From assembly GCA_026982515.1 (NCBI GenBank), contig JALSGY010000062.1:1-29621 (forward strand): DNA of 29,621 bases, in the 5' to 3' direction. The notes below the pieces were generated by a model that worked only from the letters and a program-made list of their open reading frames with translations, did not search any database and was not told the DNA's origin. The stretch's first letter is position 1, and the number at the start of each line of letters is the position of its first letter. This document shows, piece by piece, positions 17,023 through 25,136 of the stretch. Source of the stretch: Paracoccaceae bacterium. Lineage in GTDB: Bacteria > Pseudomonadota > Alphaproteobacteria > Rhodobacterales > Rhodobacteraceae. Position numbers and translations under genes: made by a program.

Positions 17023-17691
17023 TTGCGATCACATGAACCCATGCCCAGCCTGCCCAGGACAAGTGACGCCAGCGCTTCAGCCCATGAACGGGTCTATCGG
17101 GCGATCCGCACCCAGGTGATGCACGGAGAGCTACCTCCGGGCACGGCACTGACCCTTCGCGGCATCGGCAGCCAGTTCGGGGTATCGATGACCCCGGCGC
17201 GCGAGGCGGTGCGGAGGCTGGCGGCGGAAGGCGCGCTGAGCATCACCAGTTCGGGGCGCGTCACCACGCCGGAGCTGTCCAGCGAGCGGATTGAGGAGCT
17301 GGCCGCGCTGCGTTCGCTGCTGGAGCCCGAGCTGGCCAGCCGTGCCCTGCCGCGCGCTCATATCGCCCTCATCGACCGGCTCCAGGCCATCAACATGGCC
17401 ATGGCCGAAGTGATCGCGAAGGGCGATGCGGTGGGCTACATCCGCACCAATCTGGAGTTCCACCGCACCCTCTACCTGCGGGCCCAGGCCCCGGCGATGC
17501 TGGCCATGGCCGAGACGGTCTGGCTGCAGCTGGGCCCGACCATGCGCAAGCTTTACGGCCGGTTGCAGCGCACCGGCGTGCCGCCGCATCACCGGGCGAT
17601 CCTGGCGGCACTGCGGGCCGGGGACGAGCCGGGGCTGCGTCTGGCGGTCCGCACGGACGTGACAGGCGCGCTGCGGCTTCTGGTGGGGTAG
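17023..17691 (+). CDS. GntR-family regulator, FCD (FadR-like) subgroup
   Basis: This 222-residue protein (216 from the ATG at 17041) has an N-terminal winged helix typical of GntR proteins (TLRGIGSQFGVSMTPAREAVRRL) and an all-helical FCD effector domain with NLEFHRTLY and HHRAILAALRAGDEPG. The last metal-binding histidine usual near the FCD C-terminus appears to be replaced (AVRTDVTGALRLL). The TTG at 17023 follows GGGAGG (17012-17017) at good spacing, whereas the ATG at 17041 has no ribosome site; both remain possible. The gene converges on the lpd end of the TCA operon. TGCGATCACA overlaps the TTG start and resembles the GTGATCAC cores upstream of sucC, so autoregulation and control of TCA genes can be proposed. 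Confidence 0.88.
   Translation: MRSHEPMPSLPRTSDASASAHERVYRAIRTQVMHGELPPGTALTLRGIGSQFGVSMTPAREAVRRLAAEGALSITSSGRVTTPELSSERIEELAALRSLLEPELASRALPRAHIALIDRLQAINMAMAEVIAKGDAVGYIRTNLEFHRTLYLRAQAPAMLAMAETVWLQLGPTMRKLYGRLQRTGVPPHHRAILAALRAGDEPGLRLAVRTDVTGALRLLVG
17024..17033. promoter_or_regulatory. Candidate operator at the GntR gene start
   Basis: TGCGATCACA differs at one base from the perfect palindrome TGTGATCACA at 26438-26447. It overlaps the TTG start codon of the GntR gene. Its use as an autoregulatory site is inferred. Confidence 0.35.
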
Positions 17692-17707
17692 GAAGGGGCT
17701 GTCCGCC

Positions 17708-17749
17708 TCTCTGCGGTTTCCAGAGAAAGGGCAGCAGGGATGACTGCCC
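17708..17749 (-). terminator. Terminator-like hairpins after lpd
   Basis: Read on the minus strand, GGGCAG and CTGCCC (17729-17749) pair around a 9-base loop and are followed by TTTCTCT, a modest T-rich tail. A second stem, TCTCTG/CAGAGA (17708-17726), lies just beyond. They occupy the gap between convergent lpd and the GntR gene and could end the TCA operon transcript. Confidence 0.45.
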
Positions 17750-17790
17750 CTGCGCCCCTCCGCTTGGGCGTCGTTGTTGCGAGCCGTTGC

Positions 17791-19179
17791 TCAGGCGTGA
17801 ATCGCACCGTCGCCGCAGGCAAGCGCCGCCTCGCGCACCGCTTCCGAGTAGGTCGGATGGGCGTGGCAGGTGAGGGCGACGTCCTGAGCGGCGGCGCCGA
17901 ATTCCATCGCCACGCAGATTTCGTGAATCATGTCGCCGGCGGCCGGGCCGATGATGTGGGCGCCGAGGATCCTGTCGGTTTGCGCATCGGCAATGATCTT
18001 CACGAAGCCTTCCCCCTGGAAGACCGCCTTGGCGCGGGCGTTGCCCATGAAGGAGAACTTGCCCACCTTGAAGGCGCGGCCGGCTTCCTTCAGCTCCTGC
18101 TCGGTGAGGCCGACGCTGGCGACCTCGGGCGTGGTGTAGATGACCGAGGGGATCACCGCGTAGTTCACGTGGCCCGCCTTGCCGGCCAGCACCTCGGCCA
18201 CGGCGATGCCCTCGTCTTCGGCCTTGTGGGCCAGCATCGGGCCTTCGATCGCGTCGCCGATGGCGTAGATGCCGGGGATGTTGGTGGCCCAGTGGCCGTT
18301 GGTCCGGATCTGGCCGCGCGGTGTCAGTTCGACGCCGATGTCTTCAAGCCCGAGCCCGTCGGTGAAGGGCTTGCGCCCGGTGGCCACGAGGACGATATCG
18401 GCCTCGAGCGTGGCTTCGGAGGAATCCTTGCGCAGCTGGTAGGTGACCTTTGCCTTGGCCCTGGTGGAACTGACTTCCTGAACGGCGGCGCCGAGGATGA
18501 ACGTCAGCCCCTGTTTCTTCAGGATCCTCTGCAAGGTCTTCTGGACGTCCTTGTCCATGCCGGGGGTGATGGCATCGAGATATTCGACCACCGTCACCTG
18601 CGTGCCGAGGCGGGCATAGACCGAGCCCAGTTCCAGCCCGATGACGCCGGCGCCGATCACCACCATCTTCTTCGGCACCTTGGGCAGCGAGAGCGCCCCG
18701 GTGGAAGAGACGACGCGCTTTTCGTCGATCTCGACGCCGGGAATCGTAGCCGGCTCCGAGCCGGTGGCGATGACGATGCGGCGGGCTTCGTGCACCTCTT
18801 CGCCCACCTTGACCTGCCCCGGAGCCGGGATGGTGGCCCAGCCCTTGATCCAGTCGATGTTGTTCTTCTTGAAGAGGAATTCGATACCTTTGGTATTCTG
18901 GGCCACGACCTCCTGCTTGTAGGCCTGCATCTGCGCCCAGTCCACCGAGGGGCTTTTGCCCTTGAGGCCCATCCTGGCGAAGTTGTGCTCGGCCTCGTGC
19001 AGGCTGTGGGTGGCGTGCAGCAGCGCCTTGGAGGGGATGCAGCCCACGTTCAGGCAGGTGCCGCCGAGGGTTTCGCGCCCTTCGACCACGGCCGTCTTCA
19101 GGCCCAGCTGGGCACAGCGGATGGCGCAGACATAGCCGCCGGGGCCGGCGCCGATGATGATCACGTCATAGTTTGCCAT
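17791..19179 (-). CDS. lpd: Dihydrolipoyl dehydrogenase (E3) of 2-oxoglutarate dehydrogenase
   Basis: This 462-residue flavoprotein reoxidises dihydrolipoyl groups on SucB, passing electrons to NAD+. Visible features are the FAD motif GAGPGG (10-15), the redox disulfide C42/C47 in GGTCLNVGCIPSK, the NAD-binding segment VIGAGVIGLELG, and the C-terminal catalytic H441/E446 pair in CHAHPTYSEA. The ATG at 19179 has AGGTGG upstream; a GTG three codons earlier is an alternative. It is the last gene of the block, 78 bases after the MAPEG gene, from which a hairpin separates it. Its position beside sucAB suggests it serves this complex, though E3 can be shared with other dehydrogenases. Confidence 0.96.
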   Translation of the reverse strand: MANYDVIIIGAGPGGYVCAIRCAQLGLKTAVVEGRETLGGTCLNVGCIPSKALLHATHSLHEAEHNFARMGLKGKSPSVDWAQMQAYKQEVVAQNTKGIEFLFKKNNIDWIKGWATIPAPGQVKVGEEVHEARRIVIATGSEPATIPGVEIDEKRVVSSTGALSLPKVPKKMVVIGAGVIGLELGSVYARLGTQVTVVEYLDAITPGMDKDVQKTLQRILKKQGLTFILGAAVQEVSSTRAKAKVTYQLRKDSSEATLEADIVLVATGRKPFTDGLGLEDIGVELTPRGQIRTNGHWATNIPGIYAIGDAIEGPMLAHKAEDEGIAVAEVLAGKAGHVNYAVIPSVIYTTPEVASVGLTEQELKEAGRAFKVGKFSFMGNARAKAVFQGEGFVKIIADAQTDRILGAHIIGPAAGDMIHEICVAMEFGAAAQDVALTCHAHPTYSEAVREAALACGDGAIHA

Positions 19180-19236
19180 GGAGGCCACCTTTCGTCGGGA
19201 TTGGCATTCGGAATTTCATGCGTTGCGCAGCGTGCG

Positions 19237-19259
19237 GACGGGCCGGGTGGCGGCCCGTC
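19237..19259. other. Intercistronic hairpin after the MAPEG gene
   Basis: GACGGGCC and GGCCCGTC form a perfect 8-bp stem with a 7-base loop. It overlaps the MAPEG stop codon and has no T-run downstream, so an RNA processing or stability role is more likely than termination. Confidence 0.5.
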
Positions 19260-19647
19260 ACAGGGCCATGAAGTAGAGCGTGACTGTGGCCAGGAAGCCG
19301 GTCAGCCAGGCCAGCGTCCTTACGCCGGTGATGGCGAAGGCGTAGGAGGGCAGGTAGGCCACCCGGGCCAGAAGGAAGATCTTGGCCGCCAGCAGCGAGT
19401 TGTCGGAAAAGGCATCCTTGAAGGCCAGGATCAGGATCGGGGGGGCGAACAGCGTCATGGCGACGACCGAGTTGTTCAGCGCCCGCTCCAGCCGGGCGGT
19501 CATGCCGGCGGCGGTCTTGCCCTCGTCGCGGGCAGAAAGCATGTAGCCCATGCCCAGTTGCTGCATCAGGCCGGTGGTCTGCAGCACCAGCGTGAGCGCC
19601 ACCAGCAGGCCGTAGCTGGCCAGGATCGAAAGCTCGTTGTCAAACAT
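19258..19647 (-). CDS. MAPEG-family membrane protein
   Basis: This 129-residue protein has four hydrophobic segments (about 8-27, 57-76, 86-103 and 109-127) and the MAPEG pattern ARLERALNNSVVAMTLFAPP in the middle with ARVAYLPSYAFAITGVRTLAW near the C-terminus. Eukaryotic members are glutathione or eicosanoid enzymes; bacterial members of this type are mostly uncharacterised. It lies in the inner membrane, between sucB (27 bases upstream) and lpd on the same strand, so it is probably transcribed with the 2-oxoglutarate dehydrogenase genes. A direct role in that complex is not implied by the family. GAGGGCAGAAG precedes the ATG as a ribosome site. Confidence 0.85.
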   Translation of the reverse strand: MFDNELSILASYGLLVALTLVLQTTGLMQQLGMGYMLSARDEGKTAAGMTARLERALNNSVVAMTLFAPPILILAFKDAFSDNSLLAAKIFLLARVAYLPSYAFAITGVRTLAWLTGFLATVTLYFMAL

Positions 19648-19674
19648 CCTTCTGCCCTCCTCAGGGTCGGAATT

Positions 19675-21234
19675 CTACAGATCCATCAGCAGCCGCCGCG
19701 GGTCCTCCAGCGCCTCCTTGACGCGGACCAGGAACGTCACCGCCCCCTTGCCGTCCACGATACGGTGGTCATAGGACAGGGCCAGATACATCATCGGCCG
19801 GATCACGATTTCGCCATTCACCACCACCGGGCGGTCCTGGATCTTGTGCATGCCGAGGATACCCGATTGCGGCGGGTTGAGAATGGGCGATGACATCAAC
19901 GATCCGTAAACCCCGCCGTTGGAAATGGTGAAGGTGCCGCCCTGCATCTCGGCCAGACTCAGCTTGCCTTCGCGGGCCTTCGCGCCCAGTTCGTTGATCT
20001 TCTTCTCGATCTCGGCGAAGGACAGGGCATCGGCGTTGCGCACCACGGGCACCACCAGCCCCGAGGGCGTGCCCACGGCAATACCCATGTGCACGAAGTT
20101 CTTGTAGACGATATCGGTGCCGTCGATCTCGGCATTCACCTCGGGCACCTCTTTCAGCGCATGGCAGCAGGCCTTGGTGAAGAAGGACATGAAGCCAAGC
20201 TTCACGCCGTGTTTCTTCTCGAACAGCTCCTTGTACTGCTTGCGCAGGCCCATGATCGCCGACATGTCCACCTCGTTGTAGGTGGTGAGGATGGCTGCGG
20301 TGTTCTGGGCGTCCTTCAGGCGGCGTGCGATGGTCTGGCGCAGACGGGTCATCTTCACCCGTTCCTCGCGCGCGGCATCCTCGGCCGGGACCGGAGCGCG
20401 CGGCGCGGCGGATTGCGCCTGGGGCGCGGGCCCGGGTTCGGCCAGGGCCTTGAGCACGTCTTCCTTCATGATCCGCCCATCCTTGCCGGTGCCGGTGATC
20501 TTTTCGGGCGACAGGCCGTGTTCGGCCATCAGTTTCTTAGCCGAGGGCGCATCTTCGGGGCCGGTGGCGGGGGCTTTCGGGGCTTGCGGTGCCGGAGCGG
20601 GGGCCGTGGCAGGGGCCGATGGCGCAACCGCGGCGCCCTTGCCGGCGGCGATCACCGCCAGCCGGGCCCCGGCTTGAACGGTTTCGCCCTCACCGGCGAG
20701 GATCTCGCTGAGTACGCCGGCGGCGGGGGCGGGCACCTCGATGGACACTTTGTCGGTTTCCAGTTCGCACAGCATCTCGTCCTGGGCAACGCTGTCGCCC
20801 ACTTTCTTGAACCAGCTGGACACCGTAGCCTCGGTGACACTTTCGCCAAGCGCGGGAACCATGACATCCACGCTGGCTTCGGCGCCCGCGGGTGCAGGCG
20901 CGGCTTCAGCCGGTTCGGCGATTTCGCCCGGGCTGGCGGAGGTGGTGGCGGTGGCCGTGGCGGCAGGGGCCTGTTGCGGCTGCGCTTCGGCGCCGGCGCC
21001 TTCCTCGATGGTGGCCAGCAGGGCATCCACACCGACGGTCTCGCCCTCGGCGGCCACGATCTCGCCAAGGGTGCCCGACACCGGGGCGGGCACCTCGACC
21101 GTCACCTTGTCGGTTTCCAGCTCACACAGCATCTCGTCAGCGGCCACCGCATCACCCGGTTTCTTGAACCAGGTGGCAACGGTGGCCTCGGTAACACTTT
21201 CCCCAAGCGTGGGCACGCGCACTTCTACGGACAT
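19675..21234 (-). CDS. sucB: 2-oxoglutarate dehydrogenase E2, two lipoyl domains
   Basis: This 519-residue dihydrolipoamide succinyltransferase moves the succinyl group from SucA to CoA. Domains in order: lipoyl 1 (2-78, lipoyl K43 in ETDKV), an Ala/Pro linker, lipoyl 2 (122-197, K162 in ETDKV), a second linker, the subunit-binding domain (about 228-264, PSAKKLMAEHGLSPEKITGTG), and the catalytic domain (about 290-519) with H490 and D494 in SYDHRIVDGKG. The common bacterial SucB of about 400 residues has one lipoyl domain, so this one has a duplicated module; the two copies are also alike at the DNA level. It starts 6 bases after the sucA stop and is translated with it. Confidence 0.96.
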   Translation of the reverse strand: MSVEVRVPTLGESVTEATVATWFKKPGDAVAADEMLCELETDKVTVEVPAPVSGTLGEIVAAEGETVGVDALLATIEEGAGAEAQPQQAPAATATATTSASPGEIAEPAEAAPAPAGAEASVDVMVPALGESVTEATVSSWFKKVGDSVAQDEMLCELETDKVSIEVPAPAAGVLSEILAGEGETVQAGARLAVIAAGKGAAVAPSAPATAPAPAPQAPKAPATGPEDAPSAKKLMAEHGLSPEKITGTGKDGRIMKEDVLKALAEPGPAPQAQSAAPRAPVPAEDAAREERVKMTRLRQTIARRLKDAQNTAAILTTYNEVDMSAIMGLRKQYKELFEKKHGVKLGFMSFFTKACCHALKEVPEVNAEIDGTDIVYKNFVHMGIAVGTPSGLVVPVVRNADALSFAEIEKKINELGAKAREGKLSLAEMQGGTFTISNGGVYGSLMSSPILNPPQSGILGMHKIQDRPVVVNGEIVIRPMMYLALSYDHRIVDGKGAVTFLVRVKEALEDPRRLLMDL

Positions 21235-21240
21235 GTTCGG

Positions 21241-24192
21241 TTATCCCTTGATGGTCAGCGCATCGTTGACGAGCGCCGTCTGTTGAGCCTTGTGCTGACT
21301 GGCCAGCCCGGTGGCGGGCGAGGCCGAGGCGTTCCGGCCGACGTAGACCGGGCGCGAATATCTGGCCTTGATGCGGGTCAGCACCCATTCGAGATTCGGT
21401 TCGATGAAGCTCCAGGCCCCCTGGTTCTTGGGCTCCTCCTGGCACCAGACCATTTCGGCCTGGGGGAAGCGGCCCAGTTCCTTGACCAGGCTGAGCGCCG
21501 GGAAGGGGTAGAACTGTTCGATCCTGAGCAGATAGACATCGTCGAGGCCGCGCGCGTCGCGCTCTTCCAGCAGGTCGTAATAGACCTTGCCCGAGCACAT
21601 CACCACCCGGCGGATCTTGTCGTCGGGCAGCAGGCGGGTCTGCGAATGGCCCTTCTGGGCGTCATCCCACAGCACCCGGTGGAAGGAACTGCCGGTGATG
21701 AACTCCTCGGCATTGGAGGTGGCCAGCTTGTGGCGCAGCAGCGACTTGGGCGTCATCAGCACCAGCGGCTTGCGGTAGCTGCGGTGCAGCTGGCGGCGCA
21801 GGATGTGGAAGTAGTTGGCCGGTGTCGTGCAATTGGCGACGATCCAGTTATCTTCGGCGCTCATCTGCAGGAAACGCTCCAGCCGTGCGGAAGAATGTTC
21901 CGGCCCCTGGCCTTCGAAGCCGTGCGGCAGCAGCATGACCAGCCCGGACATGCGCAGCCACTTGCGTTCGCCCGAGGAGATGAACTGGTCGAACATGATC
22001 TGCGCGCCGTTGGCAAAATCGCCGAACTGGGCCTCCCACAGCGTCAGCGCATTGGGTTCGGCCAGCGAATAGCCGTACTCGAAACCCAGCACCGCATATT
22101 CCGAAAGCATCGAGTCGATGACTTCGAAACTGGCCTGGCCCTCGCGGATGTGGTTGAGCGGGTAGTAACGCTCTTCGGTTTCCTGGTTTACGAGTGCCGC
22201 GTGGCGCTGCGAGAAGGTGCCGCGGGTGCTGTCCTGGCCGGACAGGCGGACCGGGTAGTTTTCCGTCAGCAGAGAGCCGAAGGCCAGCGCCTCGGCGGTG
22301 GCCCAGTCGAAGCCCTGGCCAGTGCGGAACATCTCGGCCCGGTGCTCCAGCAGGCGGGCAACCGTGCGGTGCACCGGGAAATTTTCCGGCGGGCTGGTCA
22401 GGGCGGTGCCGATCTCGGCCATCAGCTTTTCGGAAATGGCAGTCTGGCCGCGCTGATATTCCTTGCCTTCGCGGTCAAGATGCGACCAGCGGCCATCCAG
22501 CCAGTCGGCCTTGTTGGGCTTGTAGTCCTTGGCGGCCTCGAATTCGGCGTTCAGATGGGCCTGGAAGGCGGCCTTCATGTCCTCGATTTCGCCCTCGGGG
22601 ATCAGCCCGTCCTTCACCAGCCGCTCGGTGTACAGCTGCAGCGTCGTCTTGTGGCGCTTGATCCGCTTGTACATCAGTGGGTTGGTGAACATGGGTTCGT
22701 CGCCCTCGTTGTGACCGAAGCGGCGATAGCAGAACATGTCGATCACCACGTCCTTGTGGAATTTCTGGCGGAACTCGGTGGCCACCTTGGCGGCATGCAC
22801 GACGGCCTCCGGGTCATCGCCATTGACGTGGAAGATCGGCGCCTCGACCATCAGCGCGATGTCGGTGGGATAGGGCGAGGAGCGCGAGAAATGCGGCGCG
22901 GTGGTGAAGCCGATCTGGTTGTTCACCACGATGTGGATGGTGCCGCCGGTGCGATGCCCCTTCAGCCCCGACAGGCCGAAGCATTCGGCCACCACGCCCT
23001 GGCCGGCAAAGGCCGCGTCGCCGTGCAGCAGCACCGGCAGGACCTTGGTGCGGTCGGTATCGTTGTGCTGGTCCTGCTTGGCGCGTGCCTTGCCCAGCAC
23101 CACCGGGTTGACCGCTTCCAGGTGCGAGGGATTCGCCGTCAGGCTGAGGTGTACGGAATTTCCGTCGAACTCGCGGTCCGAGGAGGCGCCCAGATGGTAT
23201 TTCACATCGCCCGACCCGTCCACCTCTTCGGGCTTGAAGCTGCCCCCCTGGAACTCGTTGAAGATGGCGCGGAAGGGTTTTCCCATCACGTTGGCGAGCA
23301 CGTTGAGCCGGCCGCGGTGGGGCATGCCGATGACGATCTCCTTCACCCCCAGCGCACCGCCCCGCTTGATGATCTGCTCCATCGCCGGGATCAGCGCCTC
23401 GCCGCCGTCCAGCCCGAAGCGTTTGGTGCCCATGTACTTGACATGAAGGAACTTCTCGAAACCTTCGGCCTCGACCAGCTTGTTCAGGATCGCCCGCCGG
23501 CCCTCGCGGGTGAAGGAGATCTCCTTGCCGTAACCCTCGATGCGTTCCTTCAGCCAGCTCGCCTGCTCGGGGTCGGAAATGTGCATGTACTGCAGCGCGA
23601 AGGTGCCGCAATAGGTGCGTTTCACGATGTCGAGGATCTCGTTCATCGTGGCGATCTGCAGACCCAGCACGTTGTCGATGAAGATCGGCCGGTCCATATC
23701 GGCTTCGGTGAAGCCGTAGGATTTGGGGTCCAGCTCCGGGTGGTGGGTCTTTTCGCGCAGGTCGAGCGGGTCGAGATCGGCCACGAGATGGCCGCGGATG
23801 CGGTAGGCGCGGATGATCATCAGCGCGCGGATCGAGTCGAGCACCGCCCGCCGCACCTGCTCGTCGCTGAGCGAGATTCCCTTCTCGGCCGCCTTGGCGC
23901 GGATCTTCTCGCCCGCCTTCTTCGGCTCTTCCGCCCACTGGCCGTCCAGGGCGGCGGTCAACTCGTCATGGGGCATGGGCGGCCAGTCGGGACGCGCCCA
24001 GGAGGGGCCGGCGGCCTCGCGCTCGGCATCGGCCTCGCTGTCGCCGAGCTGGCGGAAGAATTCGCGCCAGCTTTCATCGACGGCTTGCGAGTCGCGGGCG
24101 TAGCGGGCGTGGAGCTGCTCGATATACTCGGCGTTGTGCCCCTGCAGGAAGGAGGATGCGCGGAAGGTGTCGTTGCTGGGTTGATCGGTCAT
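21241..24192 (-). CDS. sucA: 2-oxoglutarate dehydrogenase E1
   Basis: This 983-residue thiamine-diphosphate enzyme decarboxylates 2-oxoglutarate and succinylates the lipoyl group of SucB. Family signs include the N-terminal FLQGHNAEYIEQLHARY element that helps bind the complex, the thiamine and active-site segments LPVLLHGDAAFAGQGVVAE and VVNNQIGFTTAP, HRGRLNVLANVMGKP in the core, and the C-terminal MVWCQEEPKNQGAW. The length is close to the usual 930-1000. GAGGT lies before the ATG. It follows sucD by 58 bases that contain a strong hairpin, and it is immediately followed by sucB. Confidence 0.97.
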   Translation of the reverse strand: MTDQPSNDTFRASSFLQGHNAEYIEQLHARYARDSQAVDESWREFFRQLGDSEADAEREAAGPSWARPDWPPMPHDELTAALDGQWAEEPKKAGEKIRAKAAEKGISLSDEQVRRAVLDSIRALMIIRAYRIRGHLVADLDPLDLREKTHHPELDPKSYGFTEADMDRPIFIDNVLGLQIATMNEILDIVKRTYCGTFALQYMHISDPEQASWLKERIEGYGKEISFTREGRRAILNKLVEAEGFEKFLHVKYMGTKRFGLDGGEALIPAMEQIIKRGGALGVKEIVIGMPHRGRLNVLANVMGKPFRAIFNEFQGGSFKPEEVDGSGDVKYHLGASSDREFDGNSVHLSLTANPSHLEAVNPVVLGKARAKQDQHNDTDRTKVLPVLLHGDAAFAGQGVVAECFGLSGLKGHRTGGTIHIVVNNQIGFTTAPHFSRSSPYPTDIALMVEAPIFHVNGDDPEAVVHAAKVATEFRQKFHKDVVIDMFCYRRFGHNEGDEPMFTNPLMYKRIKRHKTTLQLYTERLVKDGLIPEGEIEDMKAAFQAHLNAEFEAAKDYKPNKADWLDGRWSHLDREGKEYQRGQTAISEKLMAEIGTALTSPPENFPVHRTVARLLEHRAEMFRTGQGFDWATAEALAFGSLLTENYPVRLSGQDSTRGTFSQRHAALVNQETEERYYPLNHIREGQASFEVIDSMLSEYAVLGFEYGYSLAEPNALTLWEAQFGDFANGAQIMFDQFISSGERKWLRMSGLVMLLPHGFEGQGPEHSSARLERFLQMSAEDNWIVANCTTPANYFHILRRQLHRSYRKPLVLMTPKSLLRHKLATSNAEEFITGSSFHRVLWDDAQKGHSQTRLLPDDKIRRVVMCSGKVYYDLLEERDARGLDDVYLLRIEQFYPFPALSLVKELGRFPQAEMVWCQEEPKNQGAWSFIEPNLEWVLTRIKARYSRPVYVGRNASASPATGLASQHKAQQTALVNDALTIKG

Positions 24193-24217
24193 GGGGTTAC
24201 CTCGATCACATGTCTGA

Positions 24218-24246
24218 CGGCCGCCCGCCTGTCGGGCGGGCGGCCG
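24218..24246. other. Strong hairpin between sucD and sucA
   Basis: CGGCCGCCCGCC and GGCGGGCGGCCG form a perfect 12-bp, nearly all-GC stem with a 5-base loop (TGTCG on the plus strand). It begins 4 bases after the sucD stop and ends 25 bases before the sucA start. No T-run follows on the coding strand, which argues against simple intrinsic termination. Confidence 0.65.
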
Positions 24247-24250
24247 ATGC

Positions 24251-25132
24251 TCATCCTATTGCCTTCAGAACTGCCTGGCCCAGTTCCGCCGGGCTGTCGG
24301 CCACCACGATGCCTGCCGCTTTCATCGCCTCGATCTTGCTTTCGGCATCGCCCTTGCCGCCCGAGACGATGGCTCCGGCATGGCCCATGCGCCGGCCTGG
24401 GGGGGCGGTGCGCCCGGCGATGAAGCCGGCCACCGGCTTGGAGCGGCCCCTTTTCGCCTCGTCGATCAGGAACTGGGCCGCGTCTTCCTCGGCCGAGCCG
24501 CCGATTTCGCCGATCATGATGATGCTTGTCGTTTCGTCATCGGCGAGGAACCGCTCCAGCACGTCGATGAACTCGGTTCCCTTGATCGGATCGCCCCCGA
24601 TGCCCACGCAGGTCGATTGGCCCAGCCCCACGTCGGTGGTCTGCTTGACCGCCTCGTAGGTCAGCGTGCCCGAGCGCGAGACCACCCCCACCGAGCCGCG
24701 CTTGTGGATGTGGCCGGGCATGATGCCGATCTTGCAGGCATCCGGCGTGATCACGCCGGGGCAGTTGGGCCCGATCAGCGTGGTCCGGGAGTCCTGCAAC
24801 ACCCGCTTCACCTTCATCATGTCGAGCACCGGAATACCCTCGGTGATGCACACCACCAGCGGGATTTCCGCATCGATCGCCTCGAGGATCGAATCGGCGG
24901 CAAAGGGCGGCGGGACGTAGATGACGGAAGCATCCGCCCCGGTTGCCTCTTTCGCCTCATGCACCGAGTTGAAGACCGGCAGGCCCAGATGCGTCTGCCC
25001 GCCCTTGCCGGGGGTGACCCCGCCGACCATCTTCGTGCCATAGGCGATGGCCTGTTCGGAGTGAAAGGTGCCCTGGCTGCCGGTAAAGCCCTGGCAGATC
25101 ACGCGGGTATTTTCGTCTACGAGAATGGCCAT
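24251..25132 (-). CDS. sucD: Succinyl-CoA synthetase subunit alpha
   Basis: This 293-residue protein, with SucC, makes succinate and nucleoside triphosphate from succinyl-CoA. The CoA-binding Rossmann segment GFTGSQGTFHSEQAI (15-29), the IGPNCPGVI motif (120-128) and the phosphorylated histidine H251 in RMGHAGAIVSGGKG are all present. It starts 4 bases after the sucC stop and lacks any unusual feature. In this block sucCD precede sucAB, the reverse of the enterobacterial sucABCD order. Confidence 0.97.
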   Translation of the reverse strand: MAILVDENTRVICQGFTGSQGTFHSEQAIAYGTKMVGGVTPGKGGQTHLGLPVFNSVHEAKEATGADASVIYVPPPFAADSILEAIDAEIPLVVCITEGIPVLDMMKVKRVLQDSRTTLIGPNCPGVITPDACKIGIMPGHIHKRGSVGVVSRSGTLTYEAVKQTTDVGLGQSTCVGIGGDPIKGTEFIDVLERFLADDETTSIIMIGEIGGSAEEDAAQFLIDEAKRGRSKPVAGFIAGRTAPPGRRMGHAGAIVSGGKGDAESKIEAMKAAGIVVADSPAELGQAVLKAIG

Positions 25133-25136
25133 CCGC

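Noticed and set aside
20089..24423. Open frame of 1444 codons on the plus strand through sucB, sucA and sucD
   Set aside because: It is antisense to three strongly conserved genes. Long open shadows are expected opposite high-GC genes, and the translation is low-complexity His/Gly/Arg-rich with no domains.
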